DNA from: Pyxicephalus adspersus
Lineage: Eukaryota; Chordata; Amphibia; Anura; Pyxicephalidae
Direction of reading: 5' to 3'
NCBI RefSeq assembly: GCF_032062135.1
Contig: NC_092862.1
Location: 97,005,283 to 97,069,282, forward strand
DNA length: 64,000 nucleotides
In this document: piece after piece, positions 35,827 through 47,929 of the stretch
How positions within the stretch are numbered: position 1 is the stretch's first letter
Layout: each line of letters opens with the position of its first letter
The notes under the pieces: model-generated
What the model was told of the DNA's origin: nothing
What the model saw: only the letters and a program-made list of their open reading frames with translations
Database searches by the model: none
Program-made: the position numbers and the translations under genes

Positions 35827-38195
35827 ATTTATTAGACTTAATATACATTGTTGGCCTTTTATTGTGATAAAGCTTGTATAGTTGGTAATACTCAGGTTGC
35901 CTTTTATTAGTAATTTTTACTTTAGTCATTTTTAGCACTTCATTTGAAGAATATGGGAAAATGTATAATTGATGTGGATGTTTATATCGGTCTCTTCTGT
36001 AAATAAAACCAATTACATGTTTCCTTTAATATTTATGTACCACATTACTCTACAACGTGCACTATAAGGTATGTCTTAACACATGCAATGTACCTGCATG
36101 TAGAACAGCCTATTTAAAATTAATGGGCTGCCTAATATGCGATGCATATTATAAATATAATATAATATATAATAATAATATAAATCATAATGTGTGATTT
36201 CTGTGCATTACATTTTGTTGTGAATGAGCAATAGGCAGCCTTCAATACTAATTAGTATAAGTACCTGCAATTTGACATTCACCATTTTTCCCTGTCAGTT
36301 GTATTTTTTTCTAGTCTCTTCTGTTAACTACATATTGTTTTCATTGGTTAGGATTTTAACTGATATAGATTTTGGGGAAATTCTTTCTCTTTATGTTTTA
36401 TCATGGTCACTTAAAATATCGTTGCCACATTTGTAAAAGTTAATCAATTAAGATTACAAGTTTAATTAATTAACCACTTTTTTCTTCTTTTCCCTCAACT
36501 AAAAGAATATTTAAAAAAAAATAGACTTGCCACTTCAAACATACTCATTTAGGCATACGTCTTTTTGGTGGTTTGTACATCATGGATGGAGTTGCAAAGA
36601 ATACTATCATATCAACATATTAAACATTATAACTCACTGTAGCTGCTCATATATCTAATTTATATGTTAATAAAATATTTCTTTATTTTTATATTTAAAA
36701 TGAAAAGAAAAAAAAATGCTATGTTTCTTCTGCAATGCAACAAACTTACCTGCCTGTTTGCAATCTTCTCTTGAATGTGCAACTTAGTGTATGAGCCTGG
36801 CATAGCTAGCTTCCAAGAATATATAAACCCCCATGTGCATGTGGGAAAAAACATAATTCCCACCTGGCTAATTGTGACAGCCAAAGATCCACACCCATAA
36901 AAAGACTCACTTAAGATATTGGTGCCAGTAATTGAGTGAGTTTAGTTCTGCTTTAAAGCTGAGCTAAAAGCAAGTCACTAAATACACAGTAAAAATGCTT
37001 ATATGAAAACTTTCCTGCTAAATATGGTTCTGGGCTGCCAAATTTGTTATCCAGATTACCTTACCAAAACAGCTAAATCAGATCCTTGACCTCAATGAAG
37101 CAGCAAAGTTTTTCAGAAACATTTGTTAGAACACAATCCTAGTCTACCAGACAGTAGGGTCATCAGACTGCCAATGTTATTCCTGTACTCATACTGCTCT
37201 GTCTTATTACATTTCCTGCCACCACACAGAAGATGATTGGCTTATAACATGTTCTTCCTCTTCCCAGATTGGGTGCTGCTATTCTAGAAAGTACAAGAAC
37301 CTAAAATCATTATCATATTCTGGTATTTAGACTATTTGTGTTGAAATTGTATTGCATTAAATCATGTTTTCATGAATACATACTTTTTTGTATTCCTGGA
37401 ATTCAACTTTAATTTTTGCAGTTATTTTTAACTCAATGTAATAATGATGTTGTGAAAAACGCAAATAACTAGCAAGGGTAGCTCTAACCTTACATGAATA
37501 ATGCATTCAATTGATTTGTTATAAGCAAACGAAGAGTAGGATGAAAAGCGGTTTTGAAAGTCCCAAAGGACACTAATCACATCCATATACATGGAAACTT
37601 GGTGATAAAGATCACTTTATCATCTTTTCACAAACAGCCCATGGGATCATTGGGGCCCACTGAGACTTTTGCTTAAAATTCTATTTTTGCTTGAAACTTG
37701 TATTTTAATGCACACTATGAATACATGGAAACTCCAATACTGTATTAAATAGTGAAATAACACTTAACATTCCATATCCATTTTTAAAGAAAAGAACTGC
37801 ATTCATATTATTTTTTTGTATTCTGCATTTGAAGAATAATAAATTGTACATGTATTTATTACATTATTTATGTACATGTGTAAATTAATAAATGCACATT
37901 ATTTGTCCCCCCCTCCCCCCAAAAAACACTTTTATTTTTTAGTTTATTCTCTTCATAGAAGTGCAAAAATATTTCCAAGATCAATAAATTTCTTTCTTCA
38001 AAATGCTTTTTTTGTACTACTGATTTATAAGAAAATATAGAGTCATTAAAAACCATGTGCCTGAAGCAAAACTGAGAGTTGAAACTTTCTATTGGAATAA
38101 TAGACTAAAAGGCCAAAATATTCACTTGTAAAATGTTGCCTTTAACCCAGAAAATTTATTTCAGCAGCCCATTTATTGTTTCGTGTGTGAACATG
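35827..38195. other. Intron, mostly unrecognised
   Basis: An AT-rich low-complexity patch lies at 36145-36190. Sequence around 36745-36970 (CTTACCTGCC, GCTTTAAAGCTGAGCTAAAA) looks like an old dispersed repeat without definable ends. No gene recognised. Confidence 0.4.
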
Positions 38196-38198
38196 TGT

Positions 38199-39230
38199 AA
38201 TTTACTTTTTTTTATTTCAATAAATTTTTATTCAGAAAAAAAGCATAATTAACAAAAAGAATTTAAATACAAGAAGACGGGGATGGTAAATGCATAAGTA
38301 ATGCAGCAGTATACGAAGTAACCTATCAATGAACATGCAGTCATACATCCAAAAAACTTATGGCAGACCCGTTAACAGAAATCCTGTTTAACAGAAAGAA
38401 AAAAAATTACAGAATAGTGACAAATTGGGAGGAAAGGGTGTCCACACAAAGAAGGAGACTGAGCTGAGGAGCAATGTTCAATCCACAAAGCCATTGGTAT
38501 TGATGGTGATTTCCAAGCCCGTGCCAGTTCTGGCCTAACATATTTCCTAACATATTTTGGCAAGGGTATATCAATTTTCCTCAGGGGAGTGCCCTCCAGA
38601 CAAGGAGATAAGGGTGTTTGTAGCACCTGAGTAATAAGGTCAAATACTTTCCCCAATATTCCTGTGCAAGCCCACCAGATATGCTTCATGTCCCCCACGC
38701 CCCCGCAACCCCTGAAACAGAGGGCGGAGGAACCTGGGAAGCACTGAGCATTCTTGGTGGGGACTAGGTACCAGCATAGTAATACTTTGTAATTCATTTT
38801 GACCAGATCAACATTAAGAGATACTTTCGATATGTTACAGGCCACCTCGGTTTATTCCTCCAATTCCCATGATTGGTGCATATCCCTTCCCCAGGCCTTC
38901 ATATATAGGAGTATGGAGGGGGAGGGCGACAATGCTGAGAAAAGAATCAAGCTCTGCCCAGCTGAATAGGCCACAGGCTTGCAAGTGCTCTTGAATGCTG
39001 TTTTGCAGTATTGAGTTTGATCCTGAGACATTTTGGAACTTACAAAGGAGTAAACCTGGGCATATCGGAAATATTCAGAATGGGCAGGTCTTTACTTGGT
39101 TAAAGCTCAGTATATTCCATCCAGAAATATGGTCCCCTACTCTAAGGAAGTTGTGGCTGCACAACCAACTGATCTGATTGGGTGGCATTCCCTGTGGGAA
39201 CTCCCCAAAGTGGGTGTACTATACTTTTTA
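38199..39230 (-). mobile_element. L1-type LINE, 5'-truncated 3' end (same family as 17.4 kb)
   Basis: The minus-strand frame 38372-38845 carries LLCWYLVPTKNAQCFPGSSA, then CFRGCGGVGDMKHIWWAC and GKVFDLITQVLQTPLSPCLE. The 17.4-kb copy has the matching PTKIAWCFLGSPRLFFRGCR, so both come from one lineage. A further 400 bases upstream (up to about 39230) appear to belong to it but with broken frames. The 3' end is T-rich on the + strand (TTTTTTTTATTTCAATAAAT), the reverse of an A-rich tail with an AATAAA-like word. Confidence 0.82.
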
Positions 39231-39366
39231 TTTAACACCGGTGTCCTTTTACGCCACCAAGCAATTTGACCTCCGTCTGTATCTGGGTAGTATGGTTCTG
39301 CATGTACAGTAGTTATTGTAGAATGTGTACACTGTACTCACATCTGCTCATGTAATATGTATGTAT

Positions 39367-39699
39367 ATACAGGTAGTCGTTGAGTTACAATGGAGATGCG
39401 TTATGACGAGTCTATCGTAACTTGAAAATACCGTAAGTCGGAAAATGGCCTCGCCTACCCATGAGTCTCAAAGAATGTTGATCAGTATAGAGTAGTACTG
39501 CATACTGTAATTTTGTTGATCGCTGGTGAGAGTGAGGCATCTCACAAGGCCAGAGATGTGTACATCCCAGCATTGTTCCCAATGTATCGTAACGCATACG
39601 GTTAGGTTTTGCCTTCCAGGCGAAACTTCTGTATCAGTATCGTCATTGTAAGTTCAAAATATCGTAACTTGAACCATCGTAACTCGGGGAGTATCTGTA
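39367..39699. mobile_element. Pogo/Tigger-like MITE
   Basis: The left end reads ATACAGGTAGTCGTTGAGTT then ACAATGG; the right end in reverse reads ATACAGATACTCCCCGAGTT then ACGATGG. Inside, CGTAACTTGAAAATA and TTCAAAATATCGTAAC are further inverted matches. TA at both edges suits a Tc1/mariner/pogo insertion. It has no transposase; open frames inside (39412-39597) are by-products. Confidence 0.75.
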
Positions 39700-42600
39700 T
39701 GTTCCAGCTGAAATTTGTTGCTGCAGTAACAATGGCATATTATGCCAGTACACTGTACATTGGCAAGGCTGCCTGTAGACCAATGTAGGCGTGCCAAAAA
39801 GAGGGTGACACCACTGCCAACCTAGGAAAGGAAGCATTTCTGGCTATACTTTGCAGTCAATAATAACCCAAAAGCAGAATATATATAATGTACATTCATA
39901 TATTAGGATTTAACTATCCAGGATCATGTACAACAACATAAATAATGTATGCATTAGGTTTATGTAGACTGTAAATACTAATTAATATAAATTATGAATG
40001 CACACCCCTTTGGAATTTTATCCCAAATCACCACTTAAGGAGGCTTAATTAAAAAAGAAAAGCATCCTATGATGTTCCATTCATATATGTACTGTTGCAA
40101 AACTATAACGAACAAAACTGACCACAAAAGCACCACATGCTACAGTGTTATAATGGCAAAAGACATACGTAAAAGAAAGCCTCTAAGATAAAGGCCGGGT
40201 TTGAAGCATGGTTTCATTAATACTGGATGGCAGGGAAGCAGGAAAGAAAGCAGCCAAGTCAAAGATAATGACGAAGGAGTTGCATTTTTTTTTAAAGCTA
40301 TCTAGTGACAGGGAAAACAAAAATGACATTCAGCTGACGAATAAGCCAAGTTTGACCTCGCCTTTCGACCCCTGACAATCAATCTTACCTGCTACTTCAT
40401 AAAGAATTATGGCTATGCCACTCACATTTGACTCCGGAATTTTACAATTCCCATTTTGTGCTTCTTTATCCCATTTAATACATGGCATAAGAAGATAAAT
40501 GTCTGGGAGCAGCCAGTTGCATTGAATACACGCTTTACATGAAAGAAAGAGAACAAGGGTGGAATACGTTCACTCAATATTCCATTGTCCACAATACTTT
40601 TGTCTGTCTGATCAGTAGATGGGAATGAGATGACTGGCATTTTTTCTCTCTCTCAGTTCCTTTGTTCTGAATAGTCCACTGACTGCTACTTAGAAGAATC
40701 ATCTGTGACAACAAAATAAATGGAAGCATTGGATGTTTATATTGACTTTATAAAAGAAAAATATGAAAATGTAATTTTACATTGACAGAATATTTTTTAC
40801 AACTGTAGCCTGAATTAAAGTTAAAATTCTAACCTGCTAATAAGGCACATTCTTATTAAGCTCTTGGACTTAATTTACATAAAAAAATGTGCAGAAGAGC
40901 AGACATTAACCGGTAGACTTTTCTTGTAGGTTAACATGAGTAGATAGATGTCTTTGTTCTCTATACATCCATGTTCAATACATATGTTGGGGTTCCTTTT
41001 TTGCAGAATGCATTGAACATAGAATGATTTGCCATCTTTGTGCCTAATGTATAAGATAAGATAAATTAAGAAATGTGTATATTCAGATGCCATTAGCTGT
41101 CATCTGGAGGTTCAAATTAACAATTTAACCACCCCAAATCCCTTCTTTGTCTATACTTTGTGCCCTGCAACCTCTACCATATAATCTAGTAGAAAATTCC
41201 TACCAAGGTAGCCCCAAAGTGGGAGATTCAAGCTGTCTTTATTTACTTGTGATTTTTTACATTTCTATTTTAATACCTTTGATATGTTTTTGTTATTTTT
41301 ACTTTTTCTTTATGATTTCACATGGATGCTGTGGTTTGGCAGTACACAGGAAAGACCATGCTCATCTGCACTTCCTCCTCTTTCACAATGCAATCCTTCT
41401 TCTAACAGCCACTCCCAGCCAGGTTTTTTAATATTTATTTTATCCTCGTCAGAGCACTAGATGCATAGTTGCATGCGCAATATGCAAATATTAAGTGCAA
41501 AATTCTATGGTTGTAGGCTTTCCACCCTTCCCCGAATCAGAACTATTTACCTCTTCTTCCACTCCTTCACATTCCCTTCTTCTACTTCTTTTTCAACTTC
41601 ACTCCCTCTTCCAACCCATTCTTGGTATGTGATTATGGTCGGTGACGAGGTTCTGGGGACTTTCATCACATCACCAGTGGATTACAAATTACACAGAAGG
41701 TAGTAAAATAGCTAAATTTCTTTTTTCCTTACAAAATTACCTTGCAGGGGGCCAGCCCCCCTAATCCATCTGTCAGCACTGTCCCGCGGGTATAAAGCCA
41801 CTGGAAAACTGGGTTCATGGGAAGAAAATGCTCAGTAAATCATATATAGTGGAAAACAAAATCCTCAAATACATGGCAGTCAATGGTCCCCATAAAAATA
41901 TTTTTACCCAATATTAGACATTTTTTTAATGATTTACAGAATTTCTTATTGTCCCTGCCAAAGTCAAACAAACATGAGAATACAAACTAGCTAAAAATTA
42001 TGGCAGCTGAAAATGGGGACCAAATTGAATATCAATACTTTGTTGTTTTTTTTTTAAATATTATTTACAAGTTTACATTTATTATAATTTTGTAAATTCT
42101 GTATTAAGTACAATAAAATGTTTTGGCATAACATACAATAAAAATCTGTCACCCAACTCTTTATTATATATTATATATAACATATATATATATACATTTT
42201 ATTATATTATTTTGTTATATATTCTATTTTTATTATTTATATATATATAACTTTTTATATTATTTATTATATAATATATATATTATTATATCCTACCTAC
42301 TTTTGTCTCAAAGCTATGTCAACTATGTAAAAGACACAATTTCCCCCATTCCACAGTGCAGTTAGTTCTGTTTGCAGCTGTTATACATGGTTATGGCATT
42401 CCCTGTACATGTAAGAAAAAAGCGTTCTGTTGCTTACGATCAATGCAGGGGTCACCCAGAAGCTTCATTTTATTTACCTAGCTTATCTTCTCCTCTCTTT
42501 TAATCAACAAAAAAATCTCCTTACAGCTGGGAAAGCTAAATGCAGCACATTTCTTGTTGACACAAGCTTCAGAATGTAGTGGATGTAATTATTTAAACCA

Positions 42601-43640
42601 TTTCAGGAACTTTCAGGTACTAAATACTTCTGTATTAAGAAGTTATAATGGTGTGGAAAACCAATGAAAGCGCAGGCAACACACAGGGTTTCTATTCCTG
42701 CCCAATTTTGAGATTTACATGACCTTGCCAGACAGCATAGGCAGGTTGGTAACCTTACCTTAGATCATCATCTTCTCCATCAGGTACTCCTTTATCCTTC
42801 TGTCAGCATGTTTGGTTTTTCAGCACATGCGCATGCAGCATAGCCTGATTGGCATCTATCTCTGCCCTTCTATTTTTCTATCTGTATACTGGGGATTACA
42901 TGAGGCCTAAAGCAAGCCAAACTTAGATACATTTACTAGAAGCATTATTTTTTTTATCAAATAAGAGTCAATTTAGTAAAAAAATTCCTGAGGCTTTTTT
43001 ACTGACGGGAGGGACGATTAAGTCTCTTCTGACATAAACCCTTATGCCTGTCTGTTATGACATTGCTGTGTACATTCAGCAGTGCCAAGTTTCGAAAAGA
43101 AAACCAAGTTATAGTGCTACAGGGGACATCACAATGCAGGGGACATTGCAGGGGGGCACCTTGGCAGGTAAATGTGCCATATTTGTGCAAATATGCATTT
43201 TTGTTCTTTATGGCAAAACCCTAAACGCCAGCAGAGGAATTACTTCCACCCTAAAGCAGAACAAACTTCAAAAATAAAACATTGTGAGCAGACAGGTTAT
43301 TTTTGTGTAGAATGGACAGACAATGTCCCATCTGCAAAAAGACATGCCTGCTTGCATTTTTAACTACGCTCACCTCTGCTCGCTCCATAGTGAGCATCTC
43401 TATCTTCACCCATACTCTTACAGGTTCAGGATCTTTAGCCATCTTCATTGGCCAGGCTGTAATGACATAACACCTGTGCATGCGTGCAGGAGTTCATTCA
43501 TTCCCAGCTGACAGGTATGACAGTATTATACACTGAATTGTGCATGGGCAGCTTAGTGTACATTACAGAAAAGATTGCAAACAAACAGGTAAGTTTGTTT
43601 TAAGGCAGAAGGGGCAGTGCTTGTCTCCTCTGTCATAAAT
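39700..43640. other. Intron, AT-rich with some degenerate repeat
   Basis: 42160-42300 is nearly pure A/T with TATA runs. 41741-41800 is a small GC-richer patch (GGGGGCCAGCCCCC, a perfect palindrome-like word). Blocks near 42745-42850 and 43370-43520 (CTTACC/CTCACC starts, CATGCGCATGC and GTGCATGCGTGC) look like old dispersed elements. No gene recognised. Confidence 0.4.
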
Positions 43641-43751
43641 CCCATAGCCTCCAACAACTTTATTGCACAGCAAAGCAAACCTACATTAATGTATTTCTAT
43701 TACCAGTGGCTGCATTCATCAGCTAAGTAAAGAAGAGCAAACACCCTGCTA
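43641..43751 (+). repeat. Duplicated segment A, copy 1
   Basis: 111 bases from CCCATAGCCTCCAACAACTT to AACACCCTGCTA recur at 45279-45389 with about three substitutions. Confidence 0.9.
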
Positions 43752-44710
43752 ACACAGATAACCTCACTCTGCACTGAAATGGCGTGCAGTTTGGGATGAG
43801 GGATATTGCTGTTATTGCTCTTTGAGGGATCCAGTTTTTGTTTTCTTTTCTTTTTATTGTCTTGGAAGGTTGGCTTTATACCCTAAAGCTGGCTTTATTG
43901 TGCTACAGTTCAGAAGCTTCTGAGCTGACCACAGGGAATTTTTCTAACCTTTATAGAGAAAATATTTTTAGTGACTGTTTGAGGCCTGGCAACGGCCTCA
44001 GCGTTGCAGCAAGAAAAGAAATTAGAAACATATTGCTGGAAAGATGTTTTCTCAAATATAGAATTTGGGAGTCGCAGATATTTTTTTATTGAAGTTAAGA
44101 AGAGATAAATGTGTCTGTTATAGGTAGTATGCCATCGAGTCAGTTTAACCTCTTTAATTGACTCCTGTTAATAAAATAAATAAAATTGTATATTGTAAAA
44201 TATACACTTGAATTTTTGTCACTAGTGCTTCATTTTTTACTTATTAAATAAGAAACAAAGAAACAAAAATTTTTTTTCTTCTACAGCCATTAAAAACAAT
44301 CAGACATGTATAGCTGCCTCTGAATAATTTAGGCAAGTAATGGCAATGAAAAATAGTTTCTAACTGGGTGTTATCTGACATTGCATATTTAAAACCTACT
44401 AAGATATTCTGTTACACAGGGTAACAACTTTAATACCGATGAGAGAAAATCTGTGTAGGTTTTTACCTTGGGTGAGTGAGGGGTGTCAGCAGACCTTATG
44501 TTTTTGGTACAAGGCTGCTTTAAGTGCCTGTTACCCAGCAGTACATATTCACATTTCCTTCACACCCTTGCTGCTCTGTTTAGCTTCCAAGAGTGAATAA
44601 AATACCCCCAATGGGCATAGGAGAGCATGTGACTTACTCCTTTAAAGGTATTATTTGGCCCAGTGCTGTCTTCAGTGTTGTATAAGCTTAAGCTGCATAC
44701 ACATGTGCAA
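43752..44710. other. Sequence missing from the second copy of the duplication
   Basis: About 960 bases lie between segments A and B here and are absent at 45389/45391. No gene recognised; the + open frame 43838-44092 has no known domain. Confidence 0.5.
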
Positions 44711-44880
44711 TTATAGTCATTGGAAAGGATCTTTCACGATCCTTTCCAACGACTAAGCACTGCACGATGCATGAACGAGTACTGTACATACAGCACCATT
44801 CTGCTCTATGGAAAGGGGAGGGGGAAAACTTTCCTTGTATTAGGATCGTTCTTCGTCCATTGTCCGTTACCATATTATTG
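44694..44880 (+). mobile_element. MITE with internal hairpin, copy 1
   Basis: Begins GCATACACATGTGCAATTAT. GTCATTGGAAAGGATC pairs with GATCCTTTCCAACGAC round TTTCAC with a single mismatch. The rest (CACGATGCATGAACGAGTAC, TACAGCACCATTCTGCTC) is shared with 28.7 and 45.4 kb. Compared with the 45.4-kb copy it lacks a short segment (TGACTGCGCACTCTCCCC). Confidence 0.65.
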
Positions 44881-45025
44881 TTACTACTAATATTATTATT
44901 ATTATTATTAATATTATTAATAATAATAAACAGTATTTATAAAGCGCCAACATATTATGCAGACAATACAGACAGTGACACAAGATGAGAAAAGGACCCT
45001 GCCCAGAAGAGCTTACAATCAAATA
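44881..45025 (-). mobile_element. 5'-truncated V-SINE tail, inverted, copy 1
   Basis: (ATT)n followed by AACAGTATTTATAAAGCGCC and AACATATTATGCAGACAATA, ending AGAGCTTACAATC, is the reverse complement of the 3' tail of the SINE at 32527-32877. The tRNA head is absent. Confidence 0.75.
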
Positions 45026-45278
45026 AAAGCATTAAAATATATTTTGTCACCCCTGTATATCTGTCCATGGGTATTTTAGATTTGTATTGGTCATCAACAA
45101 GAGATAACTGTGTAAATAGGGACAACGTGCACCTTTCTCATACAAGTGGAAAGCTACCATATAAGTTTCTGAAACTTTATCCCAAAGTGGTATTAATACT
45201 TTTTACCATACACAACTGTATATGTTTAGTAACCTTTGAAACAGTTTTTATGCCATAGCACTGGATCTCCACTAGGAG
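45026..45278. other. Intron between the two duplicated blocks
   Basis: About 250 bases with nothing recognisable. Confidence 0.5.
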
Positions 45279-45697
45279 CCCATAGCCTCCAACAACTTTA
45301 TTGCGCAGCAAAGCAAACCTACGTTAATGTATTTCTATTACCAGTGGCTGCATTCATCAGCTAAGTAAAGAAGACCAAACACCCTGCTAGTTATAGTCAT
45401 TGGAAAGGATCTTTCACGATCCTTTCCAACGACTAAGCACTGCACGATGCATGAACGAGTACTGTACATACAGCACCATTACGCTTTATGGAAAGGGGAG
45501 GGGGAAAATGACTGCGCACTCTCCCCCTTTCCTTGTATTAGGATCGTTCTTCGCCCATCGTCCATCTTATTGTTACTAATATTATTATTATTAATATTAA
45601 TAAACAGTATTTATAAAGTGCCAACATACTATGCAGACATTACAGACAGTGACACAAGATGAGAAAAGGACCCTGCCCAGAAGAGCTTACAATCAAA
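45279..45697 (+). repeat. Second duplicated block: A joined directly to B
   Basis: 45279-45389 equals 43641-43751 and 45391-45697 equals 44711-45023, joined with no intervening 959 bases. B contains the MITE body and the inverted SINE tail, so the shared MITE/SINE boundary was copied together rather than arising by separate insertions. The block ends about 315 bases before the POU6F2 exon. Confidence 0.88.
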
Positions 45698-46012
45698 GAG
45701 GGGGAAGCAGGACACACTAGGAAGACCCTAGGTCAGTAGCCCAAAGTGTTAAACCCAAAGCAGTGGCAGTGTTTGAGGCAAATTATCTGATATGAAAAAA
45801 TCTGGTTGGTGCAAACTTCTTCTGATAATCTAGCAGAGTACATAGTAAGCTCTTGAATATATTGTCAGTGTATTGACTAAACTATATCCCTCTAGGGGTG
45901 TCCATTGGGCTCTAAAAGTTAACAAAAAAAAAAAATCAAGCTGTTGGCATAGTGAACTTTTTAGGCATATATCTGTGCAACCTAGTCAACATATTGTTAT
46001 TTATCTTTGCAG
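45698..46012 (+). other. pou6f2: Intron immediately before the exon
   Basis: About 315 bases of AT-rich intron ending in the 3' splice site; an A-run of about 12 lies near 45925. No repeat recognised. Confidence 0.5.
45985..46012 (+). other. pou6f2: 3' splice site of the POU6F2 exon
   Basis: A T-rich stretch (TTGTTATTTATCTTTGCAG) ends in AG immediately before the point where similarity to POU6F2 begins. The split Ala codon (G from the previous exon, CT here) agrees with the Ala-Thr-Ser-Ser-Leu-Asn order I recall for the protein. The tract is AT-rich rather than C-rich, so strength is moderate by eye. Confidence 0.8.
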
Positions 46013-46359
46013 CTACCTCATCCCTTAACACACAGCTTCAGCAGCTACAGCACCTACAACAGCTTCATCAGCATCATCACCAACATCACCATCAACAGCA
46101 AGGACAGCAACAGCAGCAACAACAGCAAAGTACAAACCAACATCAGCAATCATCCCAACAGCAGCCTTCCCAGGCTCCTCCTCAACAGCAGTCCCAGCAG
46201 CAACCTAATCAGCATCAGCAACAGCAACAAAACCAAACACAGACAAAAAGCCAGAACCAACTAGCTTCATGCCAACAGCCCTGCAGTTCTCCTCAGAAGC
46301 CTAATCAATCACCAGGACATGGCCTTCCTTCGTCGATAACTCCACCAAATCCCCTGCAG
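46013..46359 (+). CDS. pou6f2: POU6F2 internal exon encoding the Gln/His-rich linker
   Basis: POU6F2 is a nuclear POU-homeodomain transcription factor of retina and brain; this exon encodes part of its N-terminal Gln-rich region, not the DNA-binding domains. The exon adds two bases to a split Ala codon and then 115 full codons, with no stop. It starts TSSLNTQLQQLQ, has the run HHHQHHHQQQGQQQQQQQQ, then STNQHQ, and ends SPGHGLPSSITPPNPLQ. The two ends match what I recall of vertebrate POU6F2; the middle has drifted. About 47 of 115 residues are Gln and 11 are His. The 8-Gln run mixes CAG and CAA. The acceptor is a pyrimidine-rich tract ending TTTGCAG (AG at 46011-46012). The donor is CTGCAG/GTATAG (GT at 46360-46361). 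The exon enters with one base of the codon upstream and leaves in phase 0. An in-frame ATG upstream, at 45952, is intronic and not a start. No other exon of the gene was found here. Confidence 0.9.
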
Positions 46360-46365
46360 GTATAG
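46358..46365 (+). other. pou6f2: 5' splice site of the POU6F2 exon
   Basis: AG/GTATAG follows the Pro-Leu-Gln codons. Reading through would meet a TAG stop after one more codon, so the GT at 46360 is the natural exon end, with the next exon starting in phase 0. Confidence 0.8.
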
Positions 46366-47929
46366 CTATTCCTTTTATTTCTAGCATTACGTTTATCTAG
46401 AATGTCAAACTTCTTCTAAAGGTAATATGCAACTTTTTGTTTTCTGTTGCAAGCATGGAATGTGTGCAATTTATGGCTCCACCACCCAATGAATGCTTAC
46501 AGTCCATTCTTAAGAATATATGCATTTTTGCCACTCATTCCATTTATACCTGTGCTCTGACAAAAGATTTTCAAGCCACAATAACAGATTAAATATATTT
46601 TACATACATAATTACTAACTGTAATCAAATAAAGAGTGAAGAGACAGATCCATATAATGTACCAGTATAAATGAGAACTACTTTATGTAAATTCAGGTAG
46701 GTAACTAATAAGTTAATAAGTTAAAGTAGGAATATAAGTAATGTATCACACTTGGTTATTCTAGTGATGAATACTTTAATGTGTTTACAAGCACCTTCAC
46801 CTACTAAATCGGGTGAAATTTGTAGTCTGCTAATATGAAATACGTAGTAGTTTTGTAAAAGCAATGCATTCAGATTGAAGGTGAGGTGGACTAAAAAAAC
46901 ATGAAGCCTATACTTTTAAAGAAAAAGTGATGAAAAAGATCTAGAGCAGTGTGGTAAAAGGGTGGGAGCAGGGGGTTAGGAATCCACAAGGTCATTGCTT
47001 TAAATAGTCCCACTAGAGGAGCAGAACTATGGCTATTTGGCAAACCCCTGTCTAAGTAACTTAATACAACTGCAGTAACTGCAAAGAAGAGAAATCTGAA
47101 TGGCTGACTATAGATTGAAATTGCAATTGAAAGAGCAATTTTTAATAAAATATAAGAAATTGGCTCGCAAAGTGATTATATATGTTTTAATATTAAATAA
47201 ATGTTTTCTTTTATGTACAAATCAAGAGCACCAGACAGTTTGTAATAGTTTGTTGTAATATTAAGAGAATGACAACCACTGACAAAATCTGACAGCTTAA
47301 ATCTTATTTAAGAAATTTTGACTTCTTCTTTTTTTTTAGCCTTCTGCCAGTTTTATCGTTCTGCATTATTCAGAATCTGTCTGTAAGATATTAGTTTAGA
47401 GCAATGCAAAGATTGTCAAGAGTAGACAGTAATTCAGAAGGATGATGTTGTTTGTTTCAAAAACTCTGAAGGATAACAACAATTATTTCTACATAGATAC
47501 AGAACACTGTTGTTTCTGCAGAGAGGAAATTAAATGAAAGCAACTTGCCTAGGTGAAATGGTTTAAAGTCGCCTAAAATGAACAAATAATAACGCTCCCA
47601 AATCATCTAACAGTGCATTGAAATTCATGAAGTATTTCTTGTCACATCTTTATTAAATGGAAATAACACAGATTTCTTGTGAATTCAGTAAAATAAGTTT
47701 CATTTTCCTTAGGATAGCATTAGTTCATTGATTTTCTTCAGAGTGTTGTCAGTTTTTTTCTCCAAAATGCCTTATACAGAACATGAGCACAAGGATGGCA
47801 ATCTTTGATCCTGTATGGCTTCAAATGAGTCGATCATTGATGACCTTGATGGCTCTTCAGGTTAGATTCCCTGATCCCTGGCTTCCATGCCACACAAATC
47901 ATTTACATTGTACATCGCAAAACCTCTCA
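46360..47929. other. Intron immediately after the exon, nothing recognised
   Basis: About 1.6 kb without a clear repeat or open frame of interest. Confidence 0.45.

Larger units (their letters stand above)
1..46012 (+). other. pou6f2: Intron upstream of the POU6F2 exon (partial)
   Basis: About 46 kb precede the exon with no other coding exon of the gene that I could recognise; the conserved block that should lie just N-terminal in the protein is not seen in any frame. The sequence is AT-rich and heavily populated by old transposon fragments, listed separately. Intron status is inferred from the exon's orientation and splice acceptor. A short unrecognised exon, or a nested gene with small exons, cannot be excluded. 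Confidence 0.7.

Noticed and set aside
44881..45710. Short tandem ATT runs as a CRISPR-like or satellite array
   Set aside because: They are the A/T-rich tail of an inverted SINE duplicated once, not an array.
46093..46135. Pathogenic-type pure CAG expansion
   Set aside because: CAG and CAA are mixed and the longest Gln run is 8.
46007..46264. Ser/Asn-rich open frame overlapping the exon
   Set aside because: Frame-shifted shadow of the CAG/CAA-rich exon (CAG read as AGC/GCA type codons).
45952..46365. Open frame of 137 codons with its own ATG taken as a complete Gln-rich protein
   Set aside because: The first 20 codons precede a good splice acceptor and the last codon and stop follow a good donor. 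The similarity to POU6F2 begins and ends exactly at those sites.
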